A stretch of DNA of 6,749 nucleotides, taken from positions 1-6,749 of the forward strand of contig JALUTJ010000022.1 in the NCBI GenBank assembly GCA_027057985.1, written 5' to 3'. A model generated the notes under the pieces. It made no database searches. It had not been told where the DNA came from and saw only the letters and a list, made by a program, of their open reading frames with translations. This DNA comes from Chromatiales bacterium (GTDB taxonomy: Bacteria; Pseudomonadota; Gammaproteobacteria; UBA6429; Thiohalophilaceae). Below, in pieces: positions 1-6,749 of the stretch (the first letter of the stretch is position 1; each line of letters begins with the position of its first letter). Made by a program: the position numbers and the translations under genes.

Positions 1-275
1 TGGGCTGATTCGATCACAGGCCACTTTGAAAGCTTATCCGCATAACCATAGCGTGTAATCACCAGGGCTGTTTTAAGCTGGCTGCCCAGTGCTTTTTCTG
101 CTCCCTGCATCATCGCCGAGGCCGCTTTACCTACCGACACTACTGCAATATCTCCTTTAACTGGATTTTGCTGCAAGTGACGGAATACCGCCTCACATCC
201 ATGCGCCTGTTGTAGACCATGATAAAAAAAACCACTAAGCAACTGTTTTTGCTGAGAAAGTGCCATATTGTCCAT
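1..275 (-). CDS. Glycerate 2-kinase (DUF4147/MOFRL type), N-terminal part, truncated by window edge
   Basis: About 91 residues are visible before the left edge cuts the gene. The family phosphorylates D-glycerate to 2-phosphoglycerate in the cytoplasm, feeding glyoxylate/glycerate carbon into lower glycolysis; members have been named GckA, GarK or TtuD and sometimes annotated as hydroxypyruvate reductase. The sequence shows the conserved N-terminal DUF4147 pattern: a helical opening (LLSGFFYHGLQQA), then a strand and glycine loop (AVVSVGKAASAMMQGAEKALG), then ALVITRYGYAD, and it ends near the expected His-Pro block. The start is the ATG at 275, giving MDNMALSQQ. An in-frame stop lies shortly upstream. 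A TTG at 299 and an ATG at 266 are alternatives, and none has a strong ribosome binding site. The gene is transcribed away from the small membrane protein gene at 410. Family assignment is fairly secure; the exact substrate is inferred, and the MOFRL domain itself lies outside the window. Confidence 0.85.
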   Translation of the reverse strand, partial: MDNMALSQQKQLLSGFFYHGLQQAHGCEAVFRHLQQNPVKGDIAVVSVGKAASAMMQGAEKALGSQLKTALVITRYGYADKLSKWPVIESA

Positions 276-288
276 ATCAATAGAATGG

Positions 289-307
289 TATTTAACCAAT
301 ATTTAAC
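289..307. repeat. Direct repeat TATTTAAC x2, 11-bp period
   Basis: TATTTAAC occurs at 289-296 and again at 300-307, so the copies are offset by 11 bp, about one helical turn. The first copy overlaps a short inverted repeat, TGGT-N5-ACCA (286-298). The pair sits 14 bases upstream of the glycerate kinase start. It could be a regulator site or the AT-rich core of that gene's promoter, since on the minus strand each copy reads GTTAAATA. In an AT-rich spacer it could also be chance. No regulator is identified. Confidence 0.3.
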
Positions 308-317
308 ATTTGTTTTA

Positions 318-346
318 TTGCCCTGCTTTTTCCGGACTGCTATACC
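318..346 (+). promoter_or_regulatory. Putative sigma70 promoter with extended -10 for the small membrane protein gene
   Basis: A -35-like TTGCCC (318-323) is followed by a 17-base spacer and a -10-like TATACC (341-346). A TG one base upstream of the -10 (338-339) makes it an extended -10 element. Transcription would begin near 353 and give a leader of roughly 57 bases before the ATG at 410. Prediction from sequence only. Confidence 0.45.
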
Positions 347-397
347 TGTTTGTGTGTCCTGTATGGTTTTCATTATACGGAAATTAACCGGTTGTCT

Positions 398-403
398 GGA
401 GGG
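398..403 (+). promoter_or_regulatory. Ribosome binding site GGAGGG setting the start of the 65-residue protein
   Basis: GGAGGG ends six bases before the ATG at 410, which is close to ideal spacing. This decides the start. The reading frame is open back to an ATG at 350, but that would place the strong ribosome binding site inside the gene and add a 20-residue extension that does not resemble the rest of the protein. A perfect 8-bp palindrome, AACCGGTT (386-393), lies just upstream. Confidence 0.75.
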
Positions 404-409
404 ATTTAT

Positions 410-607
410 ATGAATATGCCAAAACCGATCTACGAAAGCCTGCCGATACTCTATGTTATCGGTGGTGTTGCTGCCATCTCTACCGTTGATTCATTTATGT
501 CATTTATTTCCGGTATCCTGCTAGGGGTTTCAGGCATTATGATCCTGGTACTACGACGTAATTACCGTCGTGCACAATCAATGCGTAACGAGATAAATGA
601 ATCTTAA
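410..607 (+). CDS. Small two-helix inner-membrane protein of unknown function (65 aa)
   Basis: The protein begins MNMPKPIYESLPILYV. Two hydrophobic segments are visible, at about residues 11-26 and 29-48, separated by a short turn containing Asp27. A positively charged tail follows (RRNYRR at 49-54), ending in polar residues. By the positive-inside rule both termini face the cytoplasm, making a helical hairpin in the inner membrane. From memory, similar short proteins with a PKPxYExLP opening and an RRxYR end occur as hypothetical proteins in other gammaproteobacteria; I know no assigned function. It has its own promoter candidate, a strong ribosome binding site (398-403) and a terminator at 637-660, so it looks monocistronic. 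It is divergent from the glycerate kinase gene. It is likely real given its expression signals, but no role can be stated. Confidence 0.8.
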   Translation: MNMPKPIYESLPILYVIGGVAAISTVDSFMSFISGILLGVSGIMILVLRRNYRRAQSMRNEINES

Positions 608-636
608 AACCGTTTCAGATAAAACCTGTTATTTTT

Positions 637-660
637 GCCCCGTTAAGGGGCTTTGTTTTA
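637..660 (+). terminator. Rho-independent terminator after the 65-residue protein gene
   Basis: GCCCC (637-641) and GGGGC (647-651) form a perfect 5-bp GC stem around a GTTAA loop, followed by the T-rich run TTTGTTTT. It begins 29 bases past the stop codon at 607. The stem is short but all GC, and its placement is right for ending the upstream gene before the next one at 736. Confidence 0.7.
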
Positions 661-735
661 TGTGAAATACCACAAAACATCTCCCGACTTTACTGCTATA
701 GTTACCACTTATAACAAAAACAAAGTGACTAAATA

Positions 736-1608
736 ATGCCGTATCTTGCCACACTCCGTGATAACCTGAAAAAAATGCCCGCCCAGCGCTGGGTACTTAT
801 TCTGTTTGTTATATTTGCTCTGTTTCTCAACCTGCATCAGACTATCGATCAGGATGGAAAGAAATATATCGACCGGGCTTTTAATCGTGCCCTGATAACA
901 TTTGGTCTGGCGAAATCCCTCAATGGCATTATCTCCCTGGCCCAGGGCACTGAGGTTGCAATTCAACCAGCTGGCATAGGTATTAACCTGACCCCTGGTC
1001 AGATTCTCGATCCAGTCAATGACCTGGTAGAGCGCTTTTCCTGGATCATGCTAGCAAGCAGTACTTCATTGGGAATACAGAAAGTATTTTTAAATATGAC
1101 CAGCTGGTCTTACTTTCGCTATATTCTTGCTGCTTCACTGCTCATTACCCTGCTATTTATGATCAGCAAGCGTAAGGAAGGAACAGTCTGCAAAGTATTA
1201 GTGCGAGCTTCGCTAGCAATGATTATATTACGCTTTACCGTTCCCCTGGCTGGACTTGGAAACGAAGCCATCTACCAGATCTTTTTGCAACAGGATTACC
1301 AGACCTCTAACCAGGTGCTCAAGACCACGGCCGAAGATATTGAAATGCTGAATCAGCAACAGGCTGAAAAACAGCCTGACGTTGGCAAGAAATCAGTCTG
1401 GGAAAGTGCGCGTGACTTTTACCGCTCAACTTCCGAAATGCTGGATATCAATCAGCGTATTGAAAAATACAAACAGGCTGCAGCAGAGAGCGGGCGACAT
1501 ATCATCGATCTTATCGTGGTTTTTGTTTTACAGACAATTATCATTCCACTGGGATTCCTTTTCCTTGCTTTTCAGCTTTCCAAACGGGCACTCAAAGCAG
1601 ATTTCTGA
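736..1608 (+). CDS. Multi-pass membrane protein of unknown function (290 aa)
   Basis: I do not recognise a named family. Four hydrophobic segments are visible: about residues 18-34, 128-144, 155-173 and 256-281. A cytoplasmic N-terminus (Lys12, Lys13, Arg18), a cytoplasmic SKRKEG loop at 144-149 and a cytoplasmic SKRALKADF tail fit an even-pass topology. This puts two soluble stretches outside: 35-127, with weakly hydrophobic parts (near 52-70 and 102-118) and the segment PAGIGINLTPGQILDPVNDLVERF at 78-101, and 174-255. The second is polar, Gln/Lys/Glu-rich and likely helical or coiled coil (about 190-250). The ATG at 736 has only a weak ribosome binding site (AGTGA at 724-728). The terminator at 637-660 separates it from the preceding gene, so it probably has its own promoter. 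Its stop is one base from the converging GGDEF-EAL gene. Coding status is well supported by length and coherent topology; function is unknown. Confidence 0.8.
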   Translation: MPYLATLRDNLKKMPAQRWVLILFVIFALFLNLHQTIDQDGKKYIDRAFNRALITFGLAKSLNGIISLAQGTEVAIQPAGIGINLTPGQILDPVNDLVERFSWIMLASSTSLGIQKVFLNMTSWSYFRYILAASLLITLLFMISKRKEGTVCKVLVRASLAMIILRFTVPLAGLGNEAIYQIFLQQDYQTSNQVLKTTAEDIEMLNQQQAEKQPDVGKKSVWESARDFYRSTSEMLDINQRIEKYKQAAAESGRHIIDLIVVFVLQTIIIPLGFLFLAFQLSKRALKADF

Positions 1609-1609
1609 T

Positions 1610-4135
1610 TTATAGAATTTCTTTTTCTGCATAATCAAGAAACCACTGCTGCACTTTATCAACCGATAAAGAACGAGATATATAATACCCCTGCACATAA
1701 TCACAACCAAGCGCACGTAATATCGCCATGATTTCCTGGGTCTCTACACCTTCGGCAACCACCGACAAACCAAGATTATGTGCAAGATCGATGGTTGATC
1801 GTACGATAATGGCATCATTTTCATCTTCCATCATATCAACAACAAAGGATTTATCTATTTTCAGGTACTTAACCGGCAGAAGTTTAAGATAAGCCAGTGA
1901 AGAAAAACCGGTTCCATAATCATCGATTGCCAGCCCTATCCCCATCTCGCTCAGAATTTGTAATACCTGACGTGATCTTTCCGGATCATTCATTACCGCA
2001 CTTTCGGTAATTTCAAAAACGATCTGTTCAGGTTTAACCCTTTGTTCATGCAGGGTTCGACTAATAAATGGTATCAACTCGGCATCCTGCAGATTCCAGA
2101 CCGAGAGATTGATGGAGAGTGTGATTTTTTCCTTATTAAGTAAATTATACTGGCGTATTGATTCCTTTATTACCCACTGGGTCAACTCGGAAATAAGGCC
2201 GCTCTGTTCTGCCATGCGAATAACCTGCTCTGCACTCAACTTACCCTGTTGTGGGTGTTCGTAACGTAACAGTGCTTCGAGTGTAGTAACTTCACCTGAA
2301 AACGTATCAAGCTGTGGTTGAAATTTCAACGACAAGCGGGATGAAGGACTTTTCAACTCAGATTTAAGATCAGCGAGCAGTGTCAGGTTATCAGCACTAT
2401 AATAATCTTGATCCGAACGATAAAATGCCTGGTTACGATTTTCACGTTTTGCACTATACATAGCGACATCGGCATGCTGTATTAGTGTATCTGCATCTTT
2501 ACCATGCTCAGGGTATGAAGCAACGCCAACACTCACTCCTACATAGAGCTTCTGGTCGCCAACATTGATAACTTTTTCAATCTTCCTTACAATGCGCTCG
2601 ATAAAGGCATTGATTTTTGATTCTTCGGTATCGGATGTAAGAATGGCAAATTCATCACCACCAAGGCGGGCAACGGTATCTGTTGCTCGAAGACATTCCT
2701 CAAGTCGTCTTGATACCTTACGCAGAACAATATCACCCACTGGGTGTCCCAGGGTATCATTGATCTCCTTGAAGCGATCAAGATCCAGTAATAATAATGA
2801 CATACCACTATGATTACGTTCTGCAAAATGAATGGCCTGTTCCAGTCTGTCCTGCAACAGGGCACGGTTAGGCAAGCCAGTAAGAGAATCATGCATGGCC
2901 TGAAATTCGAGCACCATCTCACGGTGATGTACCTGTTTACGCATATTATTAAAGGCGCTGACCAGTACATCGATTTCCCGGCCACTTTTACCCGGTAATT
3001 TCAGATTCTCGGTATAAGTGGTGTTCTCAGCCAGGTTCTCTGCAATCTGTTCAATCGGCTTAAGGATAGATTTGTTTAGTTTTAGATAAATAACGATAAC
3101 AAACAGTATTGCAATCGCAGTCATCCCCCATAATTCGATAAATATTTTTCCCATAACATTATCAATAATATGAGTATTCTGAATTGACTTTTGCCTGAGA
3201 TATTTTTCAAGTTTACCCAGCTCATTAGAAAGGTCTCTTTGTAATGGCTGGATTTCAGTGCGAATAAAATGAATATCTGAACGCCATTTTTTCTCATGGC
3301 GTATCTTGAGCATCTTATGATAATCCTGATACCATTTTTCTGCATACTTCAGCATGTCATCCACGGCAACCTCGGTAAGTAATTCCAGCTCACCTTTTTC
3401 AGATATTTTTTTCAGATATTTGAGCTTACGCATAATCTGTTTATGGTAGTTTTCAATATCTTTTTCCTGCGAGATATTGCGAACATTAAGTCCAATAAAG
3501 CGAATCAGTGAACCGCGAAAATCCAGTATTTGCAGGCGCCAGGCATTTTGCAGCTCGCTTAAAATCGGGGAAACCCGTTTAAAATACTTTTTATCATTTA
3601 CTTCGTTGGTTTCATTGACAGCCTGCCTTAAGGCGGTTTCAAAGTTACGATTTGATTCCAGCAGGGTTGTACTGATAAAAGGCAGCATGGGATAGAGCCA
3701 GTTAATATCCTTGCGTAACTCAAGCAAACGCATAACCTTTTTATTCAATGCCTGGTATGCTTTCCTGGTAGCCTGAAACTGTTCCTTTAACCGCGGGTCA
3801 TTGATATCCGGTATTGCCTCGATCTCGTCAAGTCTGCTTTTTATCTCGAAAAACCTGGAACGAACTTCATCCTGATTAATGTCCTTTGCATCACTCAACA
3901 CCATGTACAGGGACTTATCTGCCACCCAGACAGCATCGCGTAAACTGTCAACACGAATATTGAGAGTGTCATAGATATGCAACTGGCGGGTATTGTCATG
4001 GGTAATACTTTTGAAATAGAAACTGGCCACCAGGGTAGCAATCAGAAACAGCATAACAACGATAATGGAAGCAGTGATATACTGAAAACGTAAGCTGGTC
4101 TTTGCTGCTGATTTCTGATTTTTTATCTCGTTCAT
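1610..4135 (-). CDS. Membrane-bound GGDEF-EAL protein (c-di-GMP cyclase/phosphodiesterase) with large periplasmic helical sensor
   Basis: This protein of about 841 residues is predicted to make and/or break cyclic di-GMP at the inner membrane. From the ATG at 4135 the order is: transmembrane helix about 20-41; periplasmic, almost entirely helical region about 42-332; second transmembrane helix 333-352; HAMP-like linker about 353-405; GGDEF domain from DSLTGLPNR (416-424); EAL domain about 600-835. The cyclase signature GGDEF (492-496) is intact, and a product-inhibition I-site RATD (483-486) lies five residues before it. The EAL side keeps EALLR (from 620), Asn676, EITE near 708-711, DDYGTGFSS (from 738), Lys759, AEGVE (794-798) and Gln815, so both halves look catalytically competent. 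An in-frame TTG at 4186 would add 17 residues. I prefer the ATG because the TTG lacks a ribosome binding site and overlaps a TTGACA box, although the site before the ATG (AGAG) is also weak. The gene lies downstream of nasA on the same strand. The signal sensed is unknown. Confidence 0.93.
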   Translation of the reverse strand: MNEIKNQKSAAKTSLRFQYITASIIVVMLFLIATLVASFYFKSITHDNTRQLHIYDTLNIRVDSLRDAVWVADKSLYMVLSDAKDINQDEVRSRFFEIKSRLDEIEAIPDINDPRLKEQFQATRKAYQALNKKVMRLLELRKDINWLYPMLPFISTTLLESNRNFETALRQAVNETNEVNDKKYFKRVSPILSELQNAWRLQILDFRGSLIRFIGLNVRNISQEKDIENYHKQIMRKLKYLKKISEKGELELLTEVAVDDMLKYAEKWYQDYHKMLKIRHEKKWRSDIHFIRTEIQPLQRDLSNELGKLEKYLRQKSIQNTHIIDNVMGKIFIELWGMTAIAILFVIVIYLKLNKSILKPIEQIAENLAENTTYTENLKLPGKSGREIDVLVSAFNNMRKQVHHREMVLEFQAMHDSLTGLPNRALLQDRLEQAIHFAERNHSGMSLLLLDLDRFKEINDTLGHPVGDIVLRKVSRRLEECLRATDTVARLGGDEFAILTSDTEESKINAFIERIVRKIEKVINVGDQKLYVGVSVGVASYPEHGKDADTLIQHADVAMYSAKRENRNQAFYRSDQDYYSADNLTLLADLKSELKSPSSRLSLKFQPQLDTFSGEVTTLEALLRYEHPQQGKLSAEQVIRMAEQSGLISELTQWVIKESIRQYNLLNKEKITLSINLSVWNLQDAELIPFISRTLHEQRVKPEQIVFEITESAVMNDPERSRQVLQILSEMGIGLAIDDYGTGFSSLAYLKLLPVKYLKIDKSFVVDMMEDENDAIIVRSTIDLAHNLGLSVVAEGVETQEIMAILRALGCDYVQGYYISRSLSVDKVQQWFLDYAEKEIL

Positions 4136-4153
4136 TACTCTAATAAAAGCCTG

Positions 4154-4183
4154 CTTATTTATGAAACCACCCTTATCTGTCAA
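4154..4183 (-). promoter_or_regulatory. Putative sigma70 promoter for the GGDEF-EAL gene
   Basis: On the minus strand a perfect -35 consensus TTGACA occupies 4183-4178. An AATAAG (4159-4154) follows after 18 bases as a four-of-six -10 match; CATAAA (4163-4158) is an alternative at a short 14-base spacing. The box starts 15 bases past the nasA stop. Transcription would begin near 4147, leaving a short leader of about 12 bases before the ATG at 4135. The -35 is strong, the -10 mediocre. Confidence 0.4.
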
Positions 4184-4197
4184 CAATTGTAACTATA

Positions 4198-6749
4198 CTA
4201 CCTTGCTTGCTGGATAATTTCTCGTATTTCAGGAATACAGGAACCACAGTTTGTTCCTGCACGCAGTCGTTCACCAACCTGCTCTGGTGTTTTCAAATTA
4301 TGCTGTTTTATTTCATCGCGCAGGGTATTGATACCGACATTGAAACAGGCACAGACAATACGTCCGTTATCGGCCTGAGGTGTAGCCGGTTTACCGGTCA
4401 ATATACTGGTGCGATCACGATCATCGAGCTGTTCATCGGCAAAAAGTTTTAATAACCAGTCTCGCTCTGGCAGATGGTAGTCCGGACCAATGAAAATACA
4501 GCTTTCGAGCCGCCCGTTTTCAATACGGGCAGCCCGGTAACGGTTCTGTGCTGAATCATGATATTCAATCCACTCAACCTGTTCAGCATGCTGGCAGAGT
4601 AGCTCGCGGGCACAGTTGGCCCAGTCAGCGGGGGTCTGTTGACCCGCCAGTTCGTAGCGCCACAATCCCTGGCCACGACTCACTGCCCAGTAACTGGCCT
4701 GCTGCATGCCCAGCTTTCGTCGTGTAAGCAAAAAGCCATACCACCTTGCCGGGTAGGCCTTTATATTCACCGGGGTTGCCTTGTATTCTGGTTGACCTGA
4801 AATCGGATCAACAACGGATGCGACAAGACTATCGACGCTGGCCTGGCTGGCAAACTGATCATTCCAGTGCATCGGCACAAAGACACTGCCCTTTTGTTGC
4901 ACTGTCGAAACCTTAACGCGCACCACTACCGAACCCTTTTCACTCTGCACCTCGGCCAGTGCCCCTTCTTCCAGTGCATAAAACGTGGCATCTTCATCGT
5001 TAATCTCAACAAAGGGCTCATAGATATGACCGGATAACCTTGCCGATTTTCCGGTGCGAGTCATGGTATGCCAGTGATCCCGTACCCTGCCGGTATTGAG
5101 CCGCAAAGGATAATGCTCAGAGGTTTTTGCTGCGGCCGAAGCATTTTCTATGCGAATAAACTGTGCTTTGCCACTTTCGGTATAAAAGCGTCCATCGGCA
5201 AAGAGTCGTGCCGTGCCCTGTGGTTGCTCTTTTGTCACGGGCCATTGTATCGGCTCAAGGTCATCATATTGCTGATAACTGATATCCTGCATTGCCGAGA
5301 TATCGAAACTGCGCGAGCCTTCATTCTTATACGCAGAAAGTCCGGCGTATTCGCGAAAGATATCGGCCGCCTCGGTGTAGGCAAACTGCTCACCATAGCC
5401 ACAACGCTTTGCCACTTCTGAAATAATCCACCAGTCCGGGCGTGCCTCACCGGGTGATGGTAAAAAGGCACGTTGCCGACTGATACGTCTTTCAGAATTG
5501 GTAACCGTACCATCACGTTCTCCCCAGGTTTGCGCTGGAAGCAGCACATTGGCATAGCGAGTGGTATCGGTATAGCGCATGCAATCGGAGACTACCACGA
5601 AGTCACATTTCTGCAGGGCTTCTTTTACCCGCTTACTGTCCGGCAGGCTTACCGCCGGATTGGTCGCCATAATCCAGACGGCCTTTATTTTACCCTCGTG
5701 GATAGCATCAAAGAGATCAACCGCCTTTAGTCCCGGCTCTTGGGGGATGGAAGGCGATTGCCAGAAATCCTGTACCAGCTGCCGATGTTGTGGATTTTCG
5801 ATCAGCATATGAGCCGCAAGCTGGTTAGCCAGCCCACCGACTTCACGCCCTCCCATGGCATTGGGCTGCCCGGTAAAGGAAAAAGGCCCCATGCCGGGTC
5901 GACCAATACGGCCGGTATATAAATGACAGTTAATGATGCTATTGACGCGATCCGTACCAAAGGACCACTGGTTGATACCCTGGGAATAAACTGTAACGAC
6001 TCGCTCTGTACGCGCAAACAGGCGGTAAAAGCTTTCAATATCATCTTTATCGAGCTGACATTGCTCGGCAACCTTCACGGGATTCCCGGCAGTTTCATTT
6101 GCTATTGCCAGTGCCGCTTCCAGCCCCTCGGTATGATGATTGACAAACAGTTCGTTTTTTTCACCCTGCTGTTCAAGATAGCAAAGCAGACCGTTGAAAA
6201 GGATATGATCCGTCCCTGGACGGATAGGCAGGTGGATATCGGCAATATCACAACTGGCGGTATGGCGGGGATCGATCACCACCACCATCATATCCGGGTT
6301 ATCTTTTTTTGCCTGCCGAATACGTTGAAACAGTACCGGGTGACACCAGGCTGCATTACTGCCAGAGAGGATAACCAGCTTGGCTCGCTCCAGATCTTCA
6401 TAACTGCAGGGGACGGTATCGGCACCAAAGGCGCGTTTTTGCGCCGCGACCACGGATGACATACACAGGCGAGAGTTAGTATCGATATTAGCACTACCAA
6501 AAAAGCCTTTCATCAGCTTGTTGGCAACGTAATAATCTTCACTGAGTAATTGCCCAGAAACATAAAAGGCCACCGAATCAGCACCATGCTGTTCAATGGT
6601 TTGCTGAAAACGATAGGCCACGGTATTCAGGGCCGTATCCCAGCTCTGGGTATTACCGTCGACTTCAGGAGAAAGCAGGCGTCCTTCCATGCTCAGGGTA
6701 TCGCCCAGGGCGCTGCCCTTGGAACAGAGTCGGCCAAAATTGGCAGGAT
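4198..6749 (-). CDS. nasA: Assimilatory nitrate reductase catalytic subunit NasA, N-terminus beyond window edge
   Basis: This is a molybdopterin (bis-MGD) enzyme that reduces nitrate to nitrite in the cytoplasm for nitrogen assimilation. About 849 residues are visible. They open with PANFGRLCSKGSALGDTL, which holds the last cysteine (visible residue 8) of the N-terminal 4Fe-4S site; the other three cysteines and about 50-60 residues lie beyond the edge. The likely Mo-ligand Cys95 is in NSRLCMSS. Other family blocks are GSNAAWCHP (about 129-137), GRIGRPGMGPFSFTGQPNAMGGREVGGLAN (from about 279) and the C-terminal molybdopterin dinucleotide-binding domain with LNTGRVRDHWHTMTRTGK (from about 550). 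A linker of roughly 120 residues leads to a BFD-like 2Fe-2S domain with CAC (Cys799, Cys801) and CGSC (Cys834, Cys837), as in Klebsiella-type NasA. This domain probably relays electrons from a partner reductase not in the window. The stop is TAG at 4200-4198. No frameshift or missing key residue is seen. Confidence 0.95.
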   Translation of the reverse strand, partial: PANFGRLCSKGSALGDTLSMEGRLLSPEVDGNTQSWDTALNTVAYRFQQTIEQHGADSVAFYVSGQLLSEDYYVANKLMKGFFGSANIDTNSRLCMSSVVAAQKRAFGADTVPCSYEDLERAKLVILSGSNAAWCHPVLFQRIRQAKKDNPDMMVVVIDPRHTASCDIADIHLPIRPGTDHILFNGLLCYLEQQGEKNELFVNHHTEGLEAALAIANETAGNPVKVAEQCQLDKDDIESFYRLFARTERVVTVYSQGINQWSFGTDRVNSIINCHLYTGRIGRPGMGPFSFTGQPNAMGGREVGGLANQLAAHMLIENPQHRQLVQDFWQSPSIPQEPGLKAVDLFDAIHEGKIKAVWIMATNPAVSLPDSKRVKEALQKCDFVVVSDCMRYTDTTRYANVLLPAQTWGERDGTVTNSERRISRQRAFLPSPGEARPDWWIISEVAKRCGYGEQFAYTEAADIFREYAGLSAYKNEGSRSFDISAMQDISYQQYDDLEPIQWPVTKEQPQGTARLFADGRFYTESGKAQFIRIENASAAAKTSEHYPLRLNTGRVRDHWHTMTRTGKSARLSGHIYEPFVEINDEDATFYALEEGALAEVQSEKGSVVVRVKVSTVQQKGSVFVPMHWNDQFASQASVDSLVASVVDPISGQPEYKATPVNIKAYPARWYGFLLTRRKLGMQQASYWAVSRGQGLWRYELAGQQTPADWANCARELLCQHAEQVEWIEYHDSAQNRYRAARIENGRLESCIFIGPDYHLPERDWLLKLFADEQLDDRDRTSILTGKPATPQADNGRIVCACFNVGINTLRDEIKQHNLKTPEQVGERLRAGTNCGSCIPEIREIIQQAR

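Noticed and set aside
224..231. Run of eight A (eight T in the coding strand) within the glycerate kinase, a possible slippage or phase-variation tract.
   Set aside because: Eight is modest, the run encodes a natural Gly-Phe-Phe-Tyr stretch in frame, and nothing else suggests phase variation.
140..373. Minus-strand open frame of 77 codons across the divergent region.
   Set aside because: It overlaps the glycerate kinase in another frame, covers the promoter region, has no recognisable domain, and the conserved DUF4147 pattern clearly lies in the other frame.
386..393. Perfect palindrome AACCGGTT just upstream of the ribosome binding site at 398.
   Set aside because: Eight-base palindromes are common and the symmetry does not extend further, so an operator cannot be supported.
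605..626. Repeated TAAAACC at 605-611 and 620-626 after the small protein gene.
   Set aside because: It is a seven-base AT-rich repeat overlapping the stop codon, with no regular spacing or partner copies elsewhere that I noticed; chance is sufficient.
689..715. Possible promoter for the 290-residue membrane protein: TTTACT (689-694) and TATAAC (710-715).
   Set aside because: The spacer is only 15 bases and the -35 match is poor. A promoter is expected here after the terminator, but this one is not distinctive enough to annotate.
5923..6459. Plus-strand open frame of 178 codons antisense to nasA.
   Set aside because: It lies wholly inside the strongly conserved nasA coding region, its translation has no recognisable motif, and I see no convincing ribosome binding site. 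It is a shadow of nasA.

Overview
The window looks like a chromosomal segment of a gammaproteobacterium. This rests on the style of the proteins (a NasA-type assimilatory nitrate reductase with a C-terminal 2Fe-2S domain, a GGDEF-EAL membrane protein, a type 2 glycerate kinase) and on moderate GC content. I cannot name genus or species. There are no tRNA or rRNA genes, CRISPR arrays, insertion sequences or phage genes.

Layout from left to right. At 1-275 (minus strand) lies the N-terminal part of a DUF4147/MOFRL-type glycerate 2-kinase, cut by the window edge. A divergent intergenic region follows (276-409), with a short direct repeat and a plausible sigma70 promoter reading right. A 65-residue two-helix membrane protein (410-607, plus) is closed by a hairpin terminator (637-660). 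Next is a 290-residue membrane protein of unknown function (736-1608, plus). It converges, with a single base between stop codons, on a large membrane-bound GGDEF-EAL protein (1610-4135, minus). Upstream of that on the minus strand is the assimilatory nitrate reductase gene nasA (4198-6749). Its first residues lie beyond the right edge.

Functionally, nasA reduces nitrate to nitrite in the cytoplasm for nitrogen assimilation. The c-di-GMP protein downstream lies on the same strand with no visible terminator between them, so it may receive nasA transcription. A TTGACA box just after the nasA stop suggests that it can also be transcribed separately. The left-hand genes (glycerate kinase and two small membrane proteins) have no evident link to nitrate use beyond proximity.

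I found no convincing new multi-gene system. The items most worth a second look are the uncharacterised all-helical periplasmic sensor region of the GGDEF-EAL protein, its ambiguous start and embedded promoter, the two unknown membrane proteins, and the repeat in front of the glycerate kinase.
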